From: Synergistaceae bacterium
GTDB taxonomy: Bacteria > Synergistota > Synergistia > Synergistales > Aminobacteriaceae
DNA: 64,000 nt
Direction of reading: 5' to 3'
NCBI GenBank assembly: GCA_017439345.1
Contig: JAFSJJ010000019.1
Coordinates: 35,765 to 99,764 of the forward strand
Below, one piece after another: positions 18,187 through 28,008 of the stretch (its first letter is position 1; each line of letters opens with the position of its first letter). The position numbers and the translations under genes are program-made. The notes under the pieces were generated by a model that did no database searches, was not told where the DNA came from, and saw only the letters and a program-made list of their open reading frames with translations.

Positions 18187-19713
18187 ATGAGAGTTACGAA
18201 TCAAATTACATTTACAGCAAAAGATGATGCAGAAGCACTCAGACTCGCAGCAGAGAGACTCGGACGAGATGCAGTAATTCTGTCTACTCAGGTCATAAAA
18301 GAAGGCGGAGTGTTAGGACTCTTTCAACGTTCTGTGCTGAAAGTTACAGCAGGAATTCTTGAGGACGATGACACTAGACCCCAGCCCAAGCCCAGACAAG
18401 CAAATAATAATTCATCAGCTTCAACGATCTCAACGATGGACGATGACACACGGCGCGAGAACTTAATAGCGTTCCAAAAGTTAATGGAGTTCAAGGAGCG
18501 TTCATCAAGCGGGAGTTTCCCGACTCCCAGCCAGCGTCCTTCACCTGCGAGAAATATGAATGCCGGCCAGGATAATGCAGTATTACTCGGCGAAGAAGGT
18601 TACATGCTGCCTTCTGATAACGTCAGAATTTCACCTGAAGGTCTGCGCAACGCTTACGGACTCACGACAAGACCTGCACCGGTTCAGACTCAGACTCAAG
18701 TGCCGCCTCAGATTCAGCAGCCTCAATTTCAGACTCAGAATCAGCCTCAGACTTCAGGAATGTCAAACGATGATGCAAGGCTTCTCAAGGATCAAGTCGG
18801 AGCATTGGCAGACAGAATCGATGTATTGCTTCAGAGATTAACGGCGGTAGAGAGCGGTTTTGCTTCAGTTCGTCAAGGGAATGCAGGCTATCAAGTTTCA
18901 GGTCAGCCTCAGATGATGCCGCCAATGACAGGCGATGACTCAGGAGTTGAAGGCAGGCTCAGGGCTTCGGAAGTTGACGAGAAATATATTAGAAAGCTCT
19001 TAGCAGATTATCAGGTTATGACCCGTAAAGACAAGACTAAGAAATTACCGTTTACGAAATGGCTTGCAACTAGAATCGAATGCGCAGGCGATAACGGAGG
19101 CGATGCAGCAGGAGGACGCAAAGTAATGCTTCTCGGTCCCACTGGAGTCGGGAAGACTACGACGATAGCGAAACTTGCAGCGATAAAAGCTCTCTGGGAA
19201 CATAAGAAAGTATTATTATTAACCAGTGATACATATAGAATAGCAGCGGTCGAACAGTTAAAGACTTACGCTAAAATATTGGGCGTTCCGATTGAAATTA
19301 TATTCGACATGGCAGCAATTCCCGGAGTCGTAGACGAACACGAAAACGCTGATATTATATTGCTCGATACTGCGGGACGTTCACAGAGGGACAAAAAGAA
19401 TATGGAGCTGTTTGAGAATTTATACAACACTTTTACACCTGACGCGGTGCATCTGGTGCTTGCGGCAAACATGAAATATAAAGACATGCTTGATGTAGTC
19501 GAACATATTCCGAATATACCTGTTTCACATTTATTATTCACAAAACTTGACGAAACAGTGAGTTACGGATCAATATTTAATATTCAGCAGGTTATGGGCT
19601 GTCCTGTGTCATTCTTGACAGTGGGTCAGAACGTTCCTAAAGATATAGAAACAGCTTCAGGCACGAGAATAGCAGAATTTCTCATGAAGTCTGAAGAAGA
19701 ACGGAAGCGTTAA
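18187..19713 (+). CDS. flhF: flagellar biosynthesis GTPase FlhF
   Basis: An SRP-family GTPase that helps set flagellar number and position. The short N-terminal domain (MRVTNQITFTAKDDAEAL, ILSTQVIKEGGVLG) is followed by a long Gln/Pro-rich linker (residues about 120-250), then the N and G domains with P-loop GPTGVGKTTTIAKLA, DTYRIAAVEQLKTYA, the G3 DTAGRSQRDK and G4 TKLDE. All GTPase motifs are intact. At 508 residues it is longer than many FlhF because of the linker. It sits between flhA and flhG, the order in most bacteria; FlhG is its expected regulator. Confidence 0.95.
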   Translation: MRVTNQITFTAKDDAEALRLAAERLGRDAVILSTQVIKEGGVLGLFQRSVLKVTAGILEDDDTRPQPKPRQANNNSSASTISTMDDDTRRENLIAFQKLMEFKERSSSGSFPTPSQRPSPARNMNAGQDNAVLLGEEGYMLPSDNVRISPEGLRNAYGLTTRPAPVQTQTQVPPQIQQPQFQTQNQPQTSGMSNDDARLLKDQVGALADRIDVLLQRLTAVESGFASVRQGNAGYQVSGQPQMMPPMTGDDSGVEGRLRASEVDEKYIRKLLADYQVMTRKDKTKKLPFTKWLATRIECAGDNGGDAAGGRKVMLLGPTGVGKTTTIAKLAAIKALWEHKKVLLLTSDTYRIAAVEQLKTYAKILGVPIEIIFDMAAIPGVVDEHENADIILLDTAGRSQRDKKNMELFENLYNTFTPDAVHLVLAANMKYKDMLDVVEHIPNIPVSHLLFTKLDETVSYGSIFNIQQVMGCPVSFLTVGQNVPKDIETASGTRIAEFLMKSEEERKR

Positions 19714-19718
19714 ACAAA

Positions 19719-20711
19719 ATGCCCCGTTATGCAAATAATTATAATCCTGACCAGGCAAGGGAATTAAGGCGAATGGTATTAGACAACAGGGAAAAAATTA
19801 AAACTCCTCCACCCAGACTGCACACTTTATCTATATTAAGCGGCAAGGGCGGAGTCGGAAAGAGCAACATAGCAGCAGCATTGTCGTTTGCATTGGCAGA
19901 CTTCGGCAAAAGAGTCGTGTTAATCGATGCAGATTTAGGCATGGCGAATCTTGATATACTCTGCGGAGTAACGAATGCAAGATATAATATCGCGAATTTA
20001 ATCGACGGTTCACGCAATCTTAATGAAATACTCGTCCACTTCAGGGCTTCACAGAGAGCAGCAGCCAGAAACGGCGGAGTAGCTTTGTTACCCGGAGGCA
20101 CAGGACTCAAGGAGATTGCAGACCTCGATGAATATTCAATGGAAAGATTGTTTGCGTCTCTCTCAGGTCTCGAAGAGCTCACGGACTACTTAATCATGGA
20201 CGCAGGAGCAGGAATTCACAGAGGCGTATTATCGTTTGCTTATGCTTCTGAATACACTGTAGTAGTTACGACTCCTGAACCTACCAGTATGCGCGATGCC
20301 TACGGTGTTATAAAATCTCTTGGCAGTATGGCATGGCAGGGACTCGAGGGCAATAATGCGGGGTTAATGCTTGTCGTGAACATGGCCTCAAGCAGCAGGG
20401 AAGCTCACGATGTCGCAGAGAGAATACGCAGGGCTTCAATGCAGTTCTTAGGAAATGCTCCGGTTTATCTGGGTTACGTATTGAAAGATGACAGCGTTGA
20501 GAGATCCGTCAAGAACTGGAAAATTTTCTACAGGGCAGACCCTGAGTCTACAGCTAGTATTTGCGTCAGAAATCTTGCAGGCGAGCTTTTGAGACTCTAT
20601 GAAGGTGCAAATATCCAGCATGAGTCAGTGCCTCGTAAGTCAGGAGGGGTAAAATCATTTTTCAAGAGGCTTGCTCAGAGTCTCTTCTCGGATAATGATG
20701 ACAAGCAATAA
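19719..20711 (+). CDS. flhG: FlhG/YlxH MinD-type ATPase, flagellar number regulator
   Basis: A 330-residue deviant-Walker ATPase. It has SGKGGVGKSNIAAAL (signature lysine), VVLIDADLGMANLDILCG, and the switch DYLIMDAGAGIH. Before these the N-terminal segment DQARELRRMV matches the DQAxxLR helix that stimulates FlhF GTPase activity in the B. subtilis system. A C-terminal amphipathic stretch (FFKRLAQSLF) could bind membrane. It starts 5 bases after flhF. The cheB gene follows after a 100-base AT-rich gap that holds no recognisable feature. Confidence 0.92.
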   Translation: MPRYANNYNPDQARELRRMVLDNREKIKTPPPRLHTLSILSGKGGVGKSNIAAALSFALADFGKRVVLIDADLGMANLDILCGVTNARYNIANLIDGSRNLNEILVHFRASQRAAARNGGVALLPGGTGLKEIADLDEYSMERLFASLSGLEELTDYLIMDAGAGIHRGVLSFAYASEYTVVVTTPEPTSMRDAYGVIKSLGSMAWQGLEGNNAGLMLVVNMASSSREAHDVAERIRRASMQFLGNAPVYLGYVLKDDSVERSVKNWKIFYRADPESTASICVRNLAGELLRLYEGANIQHESVPRKSGGVKSFFKRLAQSLFSDNDDKQ

Positions 20712-20811
20712 AAGTAATATAAAGTAATAAATAAGAAATAAATAATATATAAAGTTATAATAAACATGAATTTATATAAATCATAAAGACATAATGAGAA
20801 AGGAGGACATT

Positions 20812-21903
20812 ATGCCCCCTACAGGAAAGAAAATAAGAGTGCTTGTAGTTGATGACAGCGCGTTAATGAGGCAGTTCATAAGCGATATATTAAATTCTGA
20901 TCCAAGAATAGAAGTCGCAGGTACAGCCAGAGACGGCAGAGACGCATTAAAGCAAATACAGCTTCTACGTCCCGACTTAGTTACAATGGATGTGGAAATG
21001 CCCAACATGAGCGGACTTCAGGCACTCGAGGAAATCATGAAGACTAATCCCCTTCCCGTAATAATGGTAAGTTCTGTTACTCAGGAAGGCGCAGACACTA
21101 CTATGAAGGCCCTTGCCCTAGGCTGTGTAGATTTCATAGGCAAGCCCTCAGGTTCAATCTCGCTGAACATCAGGGACATAGGACAGGACCTAATTGACAA
21201 AGTCATAGCGGCAAGTACTGCAAGAATCAGGACACGTTCAGGAATTTTCGGAGGCGGCGGAGTCAAAGTTCCGGAGTTAAATTTAAATTCAGGTTTCAGG
21301 AGAATGGCTCCACCGGTTAATATTATAGGCAGACGCGATATTGTAGCGATTGCAAGTTCAACGGGCGGACCTATGGCTCTGAGTGATTTAATACCCAAAC
21401 TGCCTAAAAAATTTCCCGTTCCTATTGTGATTACCCAGCACATGCCGAAAGAATTTACGAGTTCATTTGCAAGAAGATTAAACGAGTCTTCAGAAGTTGA
21501 AGTCGTAGAAGGTTTTGACGGATTGACTCTCAAGCCCGGACGTGTAGTAATTGCCCCCGGAGGCAGTCATTTAATCGTCAAGAGGCGTTCAGGTGTAGCA
21601 GTTTGCGGATTGAGTGATGCTCCTCCCGTGTTGAGCGTTAAACCGGCAGCAAATATAATGTTCATGAGCGTTGCAGATGAGTACGGCGGAAATGTCTTAT
21701 GTGTGATATTAACAGGCATGGGACGAGACGGAACTGACGGGGCAGTTGCTCTCAAGAGAAAGGGCGCGTATGTCATAGCAGAGAGTCAGAAGACTTGCGT
21801 AGTATACGGAATGCCTAAAGCAGCAGTTGATGCAGGTGTAGTTGATGAAGTTTTGCCGTTGAACGAAATAGCTGATGCAATGGTCAGGCTTGTAAAAAAT
21901 TAA
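20812..21903 (+). CDS. cheB: chemotaxis protein-glutamate methylesterase/deamidase CheB
   Basis: It demethylates chemoreceptors. A receiver domain (LVVDDSALMRQFI; phospho-acceptor Asp in VTMDVEMPNMSG; MVSSVTQEG) is joined to the methylesterase domain, whose catalytic Ser, His and Asp lie in AIASSTGGP, ITQHMPKEFT and LTGMGRDGTDG. The start at 20812 has a perfect AGGAGG five bases upstream; an upstream in-frame ATG at 20794 would put that site inside the gene. The product is 363 residues. It is followed by cheA after 17 bases. No CheR, CheW or CheY gene is in the window. Confidence 0.95.
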   Translation: MPPTGKKIRVLVVDDSALMRQFISDILNSDPRIEVAGTARDGRDALKQIQLLRPDLVTMDVEMPNMSGLQALEEIMKTNPLPVIMVSSVTQEGADTTMKALALGCVDFIGKPSGSISLNIRDIGQDLIDKVIAASTARIRTRSGIFGGGGVKVPELNLNSGFRRMAPPVNIIGRRDIVAIASSTGGPMALSDLIPKLPKKFPVPIVITQHMPKEFTSSFARRLNESSEVEVVEGFDGLTLKPGRVVIAPGGSHLIVKRRSGVAVCGLSDAPPVLSVKPAANIMFMSVADEYGGNVLCVILTGMGRDGTDGAVALKRKGAYVIAESQKTCVVYGMPKAAVDAGVVDEVLPLNEIADAMVRLVKN

Positions 21904-21920
21904 AGGGGGAATAAAACACT

Positions 21921-23966
21921 TTGGCAGATATGGATATGAGTCAGTATCTGGGAGCATTCTTAGATGAAACTGACGATAACGTACAAAAATTAGATGATTT
22001 ATTGCTTGCTCTGGAAAAAAATATGGTCGATATGGACGTAATTAACGAAATTTTCAGGGCTGCCCACACTCTTAAAGGTATGGCGGGAACTATGGGCTTC
22101 ACGAATATGATGGGTCTTACTCACGCAATGGAAGACAGACTCGACGCTGCTAGAAAGGGTACAAGGCCTTTGACTGAGAACGATATGAACATGCTTTTCA
22201 CAGGTCTTGACACGTTACAGGCAATGGCTGACTCAATCAGGGGAGGCGGCAATGATGCTCATATAGATGTCTCTGAAATGGTTCATAATTTGCGAAACGA
22301 AGGCCCGGCACCTGCTCCGGCGGCACAGGCTCAAGCTCAGGGCGATTCAAGTTCAGGAGGCTCATTCAGTCAGGATACAGAGTGGGTCAAGAAAGCAAAT
22401 GAAGGCGGCGCAAATGCATACAGCGTTCATGTTACTTTGAGTCAAAGCTGTCTGCTCAAAGCTGCACGTGCTTATATGGTCGTCAACAGGCTCGAGGAAA
22501 TGGGCGAGATTGCAAGGTCTGAACCTCCTACGGATGCCCTTGAGAGAGAAGAATTCGAGTTTGACTTCACGATTTATGTTGCGACTCCTGCTCCTGCTGA
22601 AGAAGTCAAAGCAGCTGTTGAGAAAATAGGCGACGTTCAAAGCGCAGAAGTTTCTGAAGTCAAAGTAGAAGCAGCTCCTGCTCCTGCACAAGCTCCAGCA
22701 CCTGCTCAGACCCCTGCACCTGCCCCGGCAGCCCAAGCTCCGACTCCAGCTCAAGCTCAGACTCCAGCAGCTCCTGCAGCACCAGTCAAGAAAGATAGTG
22801 TTAAAAAGAGCGGTCAGACAGTTAGAGTCGACATAGGCAGACTCGATAAGTTAATGAATCTCGTAGGAGAGTTAGTTATTTCCCGTGCCAGAATCGAGAG
22901 GCTCGTTCAGGAAGCAAGATTAAGACAATTTGATGATACGTTATCTCAATTAGGCAGAATTTCAGGCGACATTCAGGAACTCGTTACTAAATTGCGAATG
23001 GTCCCGGTATCTTTCACGTTCGACAGATTCCCCAGATTAATTCGAGATTTGTGCAAGACCCTGAATAAAAACGTTGAGCTTGTCTTAGAAGGTGAAGACA
23101 CAGAACTTGACAGGACAGTTATAGACGAGATCGGCGACCCTATGGTTCACTTGATTCGTAACTCAATGGATCACGGCATCGAACACCCTGATGAACGCAA
23201 GGCACTCGGCAAACCTGAGAAGGGAATATTAAAGATTGCAGCTTATCAGGAAGGTTCAGGAGTCGTTATAGAAGTATCAGATGACGGGGCAGGCATTGAC
23301 CCTGAGAAAGTCAAGAAGAAGGCAATAGAACGAGGCATCATAACTGAAGACAGAGCTAATATAATGACCGATGATGAGGCAACTCAAATAGTGCTTTTAC
23401 CCGGCTTCAGCATGGCAAAGCAGATTACGGACTTATCAGGGCGCGGAGTCGGTATGGACGCTGTCAAGACCAAAGTTGAACAGTTAGGCGGACAGTTTGA
23501 TTTAGTCAGCAAAAAGAATGAAGGTACTCATGTTTATATCAGGCTGCCTTTGACTCTTGCAATAGTTCTTTCGTTATTGATTAAAGTCGGCAATGAAACA
23601 TACGCTATTTCACTTGAGAACGTTGAAGAGACTATCATGGTCCGCAAAGAAGATATAAAGACAGTTCACGGTGAGCCTACGACTTTACTGCGCGGTGAAG
23701 TTCTTTCACTGAATGACTTGGGCGATATTCTAGGCTCAGAAGGAGTCGAGACAGATAGAATCGAATACCCTGTAGTAGTTGTAAAAATAGGCAAGAATAA
23801 AATAGGCTTTATCGTAAGCGAATTAATAGGCCAGCAGGAAATAGTTATAAAATCACTGGGAAGGTTCTTAGCCAAGATAGATGGGATTACCGGCGGGACA
23901 ATTCTCGGTGACGGCAACGTTGCATTAATTCTTGATGTAGCTTCGTTTTATTCGACTAAAGGTTAA
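21921..23966 (+). CDS. cheA: chemotaxis histidine kinase CheA
   Basis: A 681-residue kinase with the full domain order. HPt has its histidine in AAHTLKGMAGTMGF; a P2 response-regulator-binding domain lies around 150-230; an Ala/Pro/Gln-rich linker (about 255-300) follows; then the dimerisation helices (MNLVGELVISRARIERL), the HATPase (N box HLIRNSMDHGIE, G1 DDGAGID, G2 GRGVGMDAVK) and the CheW-like regulatory domain. All catalytic motifs are intact. The TTG start has GGGGG nine bases upstream; this genome uses TTG often. It sits between cheB and cheC in one operon. Confidence 0.96.
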   Translation: MADMDMSQYLGAFLDETDDNVQKLDDLLLALEKNMVDMDVINEIFRAAHTLKGMAGTMGFTNMMGLTHAMEDRLDAARKGTRPLTENDMNMLFTGLDTLQAMADSIRGGGNDAHIDVSEMVHNLRNEGPAPAPAAQAQAQGDSSSGGSFSQDTEWVKKANEGGANAYSVHVTLSQSCLLKAARAYMVVNRLEEMGEIARSEPPTDALEREEFEFDFTIYVATPAPAEEVKAAVEKIGDVQSAEVSEVKVEAAPAPAQAPAPAQTPAPAPAAQAPTPAQAQTPAAPAAPVKKDSVKKSGQTVRVDIGRLDKLMNLVGELVISRARIERLVQEARLRQFDDTLSQLGRISGDIQELVTKLRMVPVSFTFDRFPRLIRDLCKTLNKNVELVLEGEDTELDRTVIDEIGDPMVHLIRNSMDHGIEHPDERKALGKPEKGILKIAAYQEGSGVVIEVSDDGAGIDPEKVKKKAIERGIITEDRANIMTDDEATQIVLLPGFSMAKQITDLSGRGVGMDAVKTKVEQLGGQFDLVSKKNEGTHVYIRLPLTLAIVLSLLIKVGNETYAISLENVEETIMVRKEDIKTVHGEPTTLLRGEVLSLNDLGDILGSEGVETDRIEYPVVVVKIGKNKIGFIVSELIGQQEIVIKSLGRFLAKIDGITGGTILGDGNVALILDVASFYSTKG

Positions 23967-23993
23967 AGAAAAAGCTAAAGGAGTAAATTAATA

Positions 23994-24632
23994 ATGGCTG
24001 ATATAGCGTCGTTCAATGCGCTTCAGCTTGATGCAATTCGTGAAGTCGGCAATATAGGCACAGGCAATGCGGCTACGGCTCTGAGCGGTTTATTATCGAG
24101 AATGATTCATATGAGCGTCCCTCAGACTGAGTTAGTCTCGATATATGAACTGGGCGAACATTACGGCGATCCTATGGAGATAGTAGGGGCAGTGTTTGTG
24201 CGTTCAACAGGAGGCTTTCATTGCAGCTTGATATTTATCCAGCATGAAGAAGATGCTAATTTAATGGTCGAGCTGTTATTAAAGCAGCAGTTCGGGACTC
24301 ATATTCCGATTGACGAATTGCCCCAGGAAATTATAGACAGCGCATTAAGTGAGGTAGGCAATATAGTATTAAGCTCATTCCTGAACGCTATAAACTTGTT
24401 ATTAGGGACTCAGCACCAGATAAGCGTACCCGGTGTAGCTCATGACATGCTGAGTTCAATTCTGGACGTAGTAGCTTCGATTTATGGGCAGATGGGAGAA
24501 ACTGCACTGCTTGTTAATACTGAACTAAGTGTAGAAGGACTTGAACACGGCCGCAAAATTTCCGGTCATATTATATTAATCCCGGATCCTGATGCCCTTG
24601 ATCTGCTCTTAAGAAAGCTGAAGGTGTTGTGA
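23994..24632 (+). CDS. cheC: CheY-P phosphatase CheC
   Basis: A 212-residue CheC/CheX/FliY-family phosphatase. It carries the duplicated active-site pattern: AIREVGNIGTGNAATAL near the start and ALSEVGNIVLSSFLNA in the second half, each with the conserved E-x2-N, so both sites look functional. It lowers CheY phosphate and forms a complex with CheD. The stop overlaps the cheD start (TGATG), consistent with a fixed CheC-CheD ratio. It is preceded by AAAGGAG. Confidence 0.93.
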   Translation: MADIASFNALQLDAIREVGNIGTGNAATALSGLLSRMIHMSVPQTELVSIYELGEHYGDPMEIVGAVFVRSTGGFHCSLIFIQHEEDANLMVELLLKQQFGTHIPIDELPQEIIDSALSEVGNIVLSSFLNAINLLLGTQHQISVPGVAHDMLSSILDVVASIYGQMGETALLVNTELSVEGLEHGRKISGHIILIPDPDALDLLLRKLKVL

Positions 24633-25123
24633 TGGCTGAAAATAGTGTAGTTCTCGGCATGGCTGATTTGCTCGTCATGAAAGCTCCTGTGAAATTAATA
24701 ACGCTTGGGCTTGGCTCATGCATAGGTCTTGTATTATTCGATAATGTAGCGCGGGTTGCAGGTATGGCTCATATAATGCTGCCTGACTCAAGGGGGCTTC
24801 AGGGCTCTGAGAAAGTCGGCAAGTATGCAGATACAGCAGTCCCGGCTCTGGTAGAAGCGATGCTTAAGCAGGGTGCAGCACAGTCAAGGCTTCGTGCCAA
24901 GATCGCAGGAGGTGCCCAGATGTTCGCATTGCCAGGAATAAATGCAGAATTTCTGACAGTAGGAGCAAAGAATGTCCGTGAGACAACGAGACGATTAAGA
25001 GATTTCGGAATAAGGCTCGCAGCTTCTGATACAGGAGGCAATAAAGGGCGTACGATAGAATTTTCGACAAGCAACTGGATGTTGAAAGTAAAAACTCTCG
25101 GCAAGGGAGTAAATGAAATATGA
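24632..25123 (+). CDS. cheD: chemoreceptor glutamine deamidase CheD
   Basis: It deamidates receptor glutamines and binds CheC. The catalytic Cys is in GLGSCIGLVLFD, the His in GMAHIMLPDS, and the Thr in LTVGAKNVRET. I choose the ATG at 24632, overlapping the cheC stop by one base with AAGGTG five bases upstream; a GTG at 24629 is possible. About 163 residues, normal length. Its stop overlaps the next start as ATGA. Confidence 0.93.
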   Translation: MAENSVVLGMADLLVMKAPVKLITLGLGSCIGLVLFDNVARVAGMAHIMLPDSRGLQGSEKVGKYADTAVPALVEAMLKQGAAQSRLRAKIAGGAQMFALPGINAEFLTVGAKNVRETTRRLRDFGIRLAASDTGGNKGRTIEFSTSNWMLKVKTLGKGVNEI

Positions 25124-25911
25124 CCAGTGTTTTTAATGCTGTTAATGCTAGTGCTAATGTTAAATCAGACGAGAAAAAATTATGGGAGGAGTTCTCGCGT
25201 TCAAGAGCTTTAAGTGTACGTGATGAGCTCGTGAAAAGATATCTGCCGTTAATAAAATATGTCGTCGGCAGAATGGCTGTCTCTCCTCCTCAGGGTCTTG
25301 ACTATGAAGATATATTAAGTTTCGGAGTGTTCGGCCTGCTCGATGCAATTGACAAGTTCGAGCCTGCAAAAGGTTTCGTGTTCCAGACTTATGCAATTCC
25401 CAGAATAAGAGGCGCAATTCTCGACGAGTTAAGAAAATGCGACTGGTTCTCCCGTACAGGACGCGAGAAGGTGCAGAGACTCAATAAGGCTATGGAAAAA
25501 ATTCTGCGCGATAAAGGCGAACTCAAGGACGAATGGCTGATGGCTGAACTAGGCATTGACGAAGCAGAATATTATGAAGTTCAGGAATTAGCTTCACGGG
25601 GCTATATAACTTCACTTGATGATACGACTCCACTTGATGACGGCGATGTTCCCGTTGAGGCGACTTTAGCTGACGACAGAGAAGGTGCTCCTGAGAGATT
25701 AGACGATGAGAGCGACAAACAGCAGTTAATCGAAGCTCTTAAAGAATTACCTGAAAGAGAACGTCAAATGCTGAGTCTTTATTATTATGAAGGCTTGACC
25801 CTAAAAGAAATCGGGCAGGTCATGGGAGTATCTGAAAGCAGGGTCTCACAGATTCACGGCAAAGGTTTATCGATATTGAGGACGATTCTTAAAGCAAAAT
25901 TGAACGAGTGA
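25120..25911 (+). CDS. fliA: flagellar sigma factor (sigma-28, FliA/SigD)
   Basis: A 263-residue sigma factor that directs late flagellar and chemotaxis promoters. Region 2 (YLPLIKYVVGRM, YEDILSFGVFGLLDAIDKF, RIRGAILDELRKCDWFSR), region 3, and region 4 (LPERERQMLSLYYYEGLTLKEIG with helix-turn-helix VSESRVSQIHGKG) are complete. It is translationally coupled to cheD by ATGA. Being inside the flagellar operon fits the FliA/SigD/WhiG group. An anti-sigma FlgM is not visible here. Confidence 0.94.
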   Translation: MTSVFNAVNASANVKSDEKKLWEEFSRSRALSVRDELVKRYLPLIKYVVGRMAVSPPQGLDYEDILSFGVFGLLDAIDKFEPAKGFVFQTYAIPRIRGAILDELRKCDWFSRTGREKVQRLNKAMEKILRDKGELKDEWLMAELGIDEAEYYEVQELASRGYITSLDDTTPLDDGDVPVEATLADDREGAPERLDDESDKQQLIEALKELPERERQMLSLYYYEGLTLKEIGQVMGVSESRVSQIHGKGLSILRTILKAKLNE

Positions 25912-25946
25912 AAATTTGAAAATTTTTACAGGAGGTGAATAAATAA

Positions 25947-27563
25947 TTGCTAAATAAAGAAATTTTTGATTTACATGCTCAAGACGACGGGATATATCTT
26001 TCATGTTACTCCGAAGACTTTAAAGAGGGCGATGTATATGCGTTTCTCAAAGAGTTCGGGATCGTCCGCTATGACGTTAAGGCAATAAGAAATTTTCTCA
26101 GGGACAAGAAGACCTGCAAAATCTGCTCGCGTAATCCTGCGTTCGAGAAAGATGCAAAAATTATAGTCTCGATCTCAAAAGATAAGATGTCAGCAAGCGT
26201 TAAGATTGAACCGCCGTTCTTTGCAAAGCCCTGGCCAAGTGAACATGACGTGTTAAAGACTCTTGAAGCTCACGGAATAAAGATCGGCATAGATAATAAA
26301 GCAATACAGTCAATGATTGCACGAAGACTCGCAGATGAAGAAGTAATCGTTGCTAATGGAATTCCGCCGGTTGAAGGCCATGACGCATGGATTGAATTAA
26401 TAAAAGATCCCGACAAGCCTTTTGAAGTTCGCGATGACGAGAAAATAGACTTCTGGAGCCGAAGCACTATAGTTACAGTTCACCCCGGACAGGAAATAGC
26501 AATCAAGCACCCTTTAGAGAACGGCAAAAACGGTGTCGACGTTACAGGGGCAGTAGTCAGGTCTAATACGGTCAGAAATATTGAGTTCTCGTTCGGTGAA
26601 GGACTAAAGCGCGATGAGGAAAATTCTTTATTGCTCGTTGCTACAGCAGAAGGCCAGCTCAAGAATGAACGAGGAAGATTAGTTATATTGCCTGAATTAG
26701 ATATTCATAATGATATAAACTTTGCAGTAGGCAGCATTGACTTCACCGGAGCTGTAAAGATTCACGGCTCAGTTCAAGAGGGCTTTCACGTTACTGCTCA
26801 GGGCAATATAGATATTCATGGAACTGTCGAAGGCGCAGATATTGACTCTCAAGGCGTTGTCATCGTTCACGGGGGAATTCGAGGCATGGGCAAAGGCACA
26901 GTCAGAGCTAACGGCGATATAAGTCTCAGCTTTGCAGATCAGGCCACAATCAGGAGCGGAGGGACTATCTTAGCCAAGAACTCTATACTTCACAGCAGAT
27001 TATACGCGGGCCGGGCAGTCGTTGCACTGGGAAGCGGCAAGCACTCTCAAATAGCAGGAGGCAGAATCGAAGCAGGACTCGAAGTCTCATGCAATATATT
27101 AGGCTCTGAAATGGGTACTAAGACAGAAGTTATTGTCGGTCTTCCGCCTGAGATGTTAGAGAAGCGAAAAGTTTTCACGACTGAGATAAAACGCTGCGAG
27201 GAGAATCTCGAGAAGATAGAACCAAATTTTATTTTGCTCAAGAAGTTAGAGGCAGCAGGCAAACTAGATGACAATAAACGAGTCATGATGATGAACTTGA
27301 CCAAGATGAAATTTCAGTTACAGGCAACACTTGAGGCAATGCAGAACGAATTGAAAGCTCTTGAAGAAAATCTTGCCCTAGTCCGCGACAAAGGCATTGT
27401 CAGAGTCAAAGATACTTGTTATTCAGGAGTGTATGTCTCAATCAGAGGCTTGAATTATATAGTCCGCGAAACTTGCAAATATACTTCATTTATTGCAGAT
27501 GACGAGAAACGCTGTATAGTCTTAGCTCCGTTTGATTATATGGCAGGCCGTCTTGGAGGTTAA
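25947..27563 (+). CDS. FapA family protein (DUF342)
   Basis: A 538-residue protein of the DUF342/FapA family that commonly follows sigma-28 in flagellar operons. The N-terminal third is an alpha/beta region. The centre is a run of short beta-strand repeats (DINFAVGSIDFTGAVKIHGSV, ITVHGTVEG-like, VIVHGGIRGMGKG) forming a probable right-handed beta-helix. A coiled coil follows (EIKRCEENLEKIEPN to LEAMQNELKALEEN). It may scaffold polar or flagellar components; the family role is not settled. The start is TTG with a perfect AGGAGG. Confidence 0.85.
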   Translation: MLNKEIFDLHAQDDGIYLSCYSEDFKEGDVYAFLKEFGIVRYDVKAIRNFLRDKKTCKICSRNPAFEKDAKIIVSISKDKMSASVKIEPPFFAKPWPSEHDVLKTLEAHGIKIGIDNKAIQSMIARRLADEEVIVANGIPPVEGHDAWIELIKDPDKPFEVRDDEKIDFWSRSTIVTVHPGQEIAIKHPLENGKNGVDVTGAVVRSNTVRNIEFSFGEGLKRDEENSLLLVATAEGQLKNERGRLVILPELDIHNDINFAVGSIDFTGAVKIHGSVQEGFHVTAQGNIDIHGTVEGADIDSQGVVIVHGGIRGMGKGTVRANGDISLSFADQATIRSGGTILAKNSILHSRLYAGRAVVALGSGKHSQIAGGRIEAGLEVSCNILGSEMGTKTEVIVGLPPEMLEKRKVFTTEIKRCEENLEKIEPNFILLKKLEAAGKLDDNKRVMMMNLTKMKFQLQATLEAMQNELKALEENLALVRDKGIVRVKDTCYSGVYVSIRGLNYIVRETCKYTSFIADDEKRCIVLAPFDYMAGRLGG

Positions 27564-27572
27564 ATATTTATT

Positions 27573-27938
27573 ATGCAGCCGGTAAGTTTATTAATGTCAA
27601 ATCTCAACGTTGCATCAGAGACAAGCGTTAAATATGCTCCTAATGCAGGGGCAGCAGCTCAGGACACAGGGCAGAGTCAGGAAATAGTGCGAGAAGGCAT
27701 CAGGAGAGTCCAGACAGTCCAGGCCAGCGAGGCAATGTCTAAATCACAGAGAGTTCACAGAAAGAATGAAAATGATGATCAAGATAAACAAGAACACGGC
27801 AGGGACTCGAGAGACTCTTTTGAACGCACTGAAGCTAAATCTGAAGCTAAAGACTCAGACTCACAAGATCATAATCAAGAGCAGCAATTAATTCATAAGA
27901 ACGTCAGGAGTAAGAAAAGTTTTGAGTTCATTGCGTAA
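27573..27938 (+). CDS. small hydrophilic protein at end of flagellar operon
   Basis: A 121-residue protein I cannot assign. The first half is Ala/Ser/Gln-rich and the second half very acidic and basic (RKNENDDQDKQEHGRDSRDSF), so it is probably disordered; there is no signal or membrane segment. It begins 9 bases after fapA and is followed by a terminator. In other genomes short unannotated genes often sit after fapA; a flagellar role is only suggested by position. Confidence 0.55.
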   Translation: MQPVSLLMSNLNVASETSVKYAPNAGAAAQDTGQSQEIVREGIRRVQTVQASEAMSKSQRVHRKNENDDQDKQEHGRDSRDSFERTEAKSEAKDSDSQDHNQEQQLIHKNVRSKKSFEFIA

Positions 27939-27949
27939 GAATAATAATT

Positions 27950-28003
27950 AAATCCCTCCGGCCAAGTAATATTATTTTATTTATCAGCTGGAGGGAATTT
28001 TTT
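27950..28003. terminator. terminator between convergent operons
   Basis: AATCCCTCC pairs with GGAGGGAATT across a 30-base loop, followed by TTTTTT on the plus strand; on the minus strand it also ends in a T-rich stretch, so it can serve both the flagellar operon and the convergent nucleotidyltransferase gene. Confidence 0.75.
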
Positions 28004-28008
28004 ATGAG

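Noticed and set aside
19739..20182. 147-codon minus-strand frame opposite flhG
   Set aside because: It is the mirror of a conserved gene, has no ribosome site and no recognisable domain; many similar frames occur opposite the real genes because of codon bias.
21081..21533. 150-codon minus-strand frame opposite cheB
   Set aside because: Lies fully inside the CheB methylesterase domain on the opposite strand, Ser/Pro-rich translation with no motif.
27573..27938. FliK-like hook-length protein
   Set aside because: Too short at 121 residues and lacks the conserved C-terminal domain; left as unknown.
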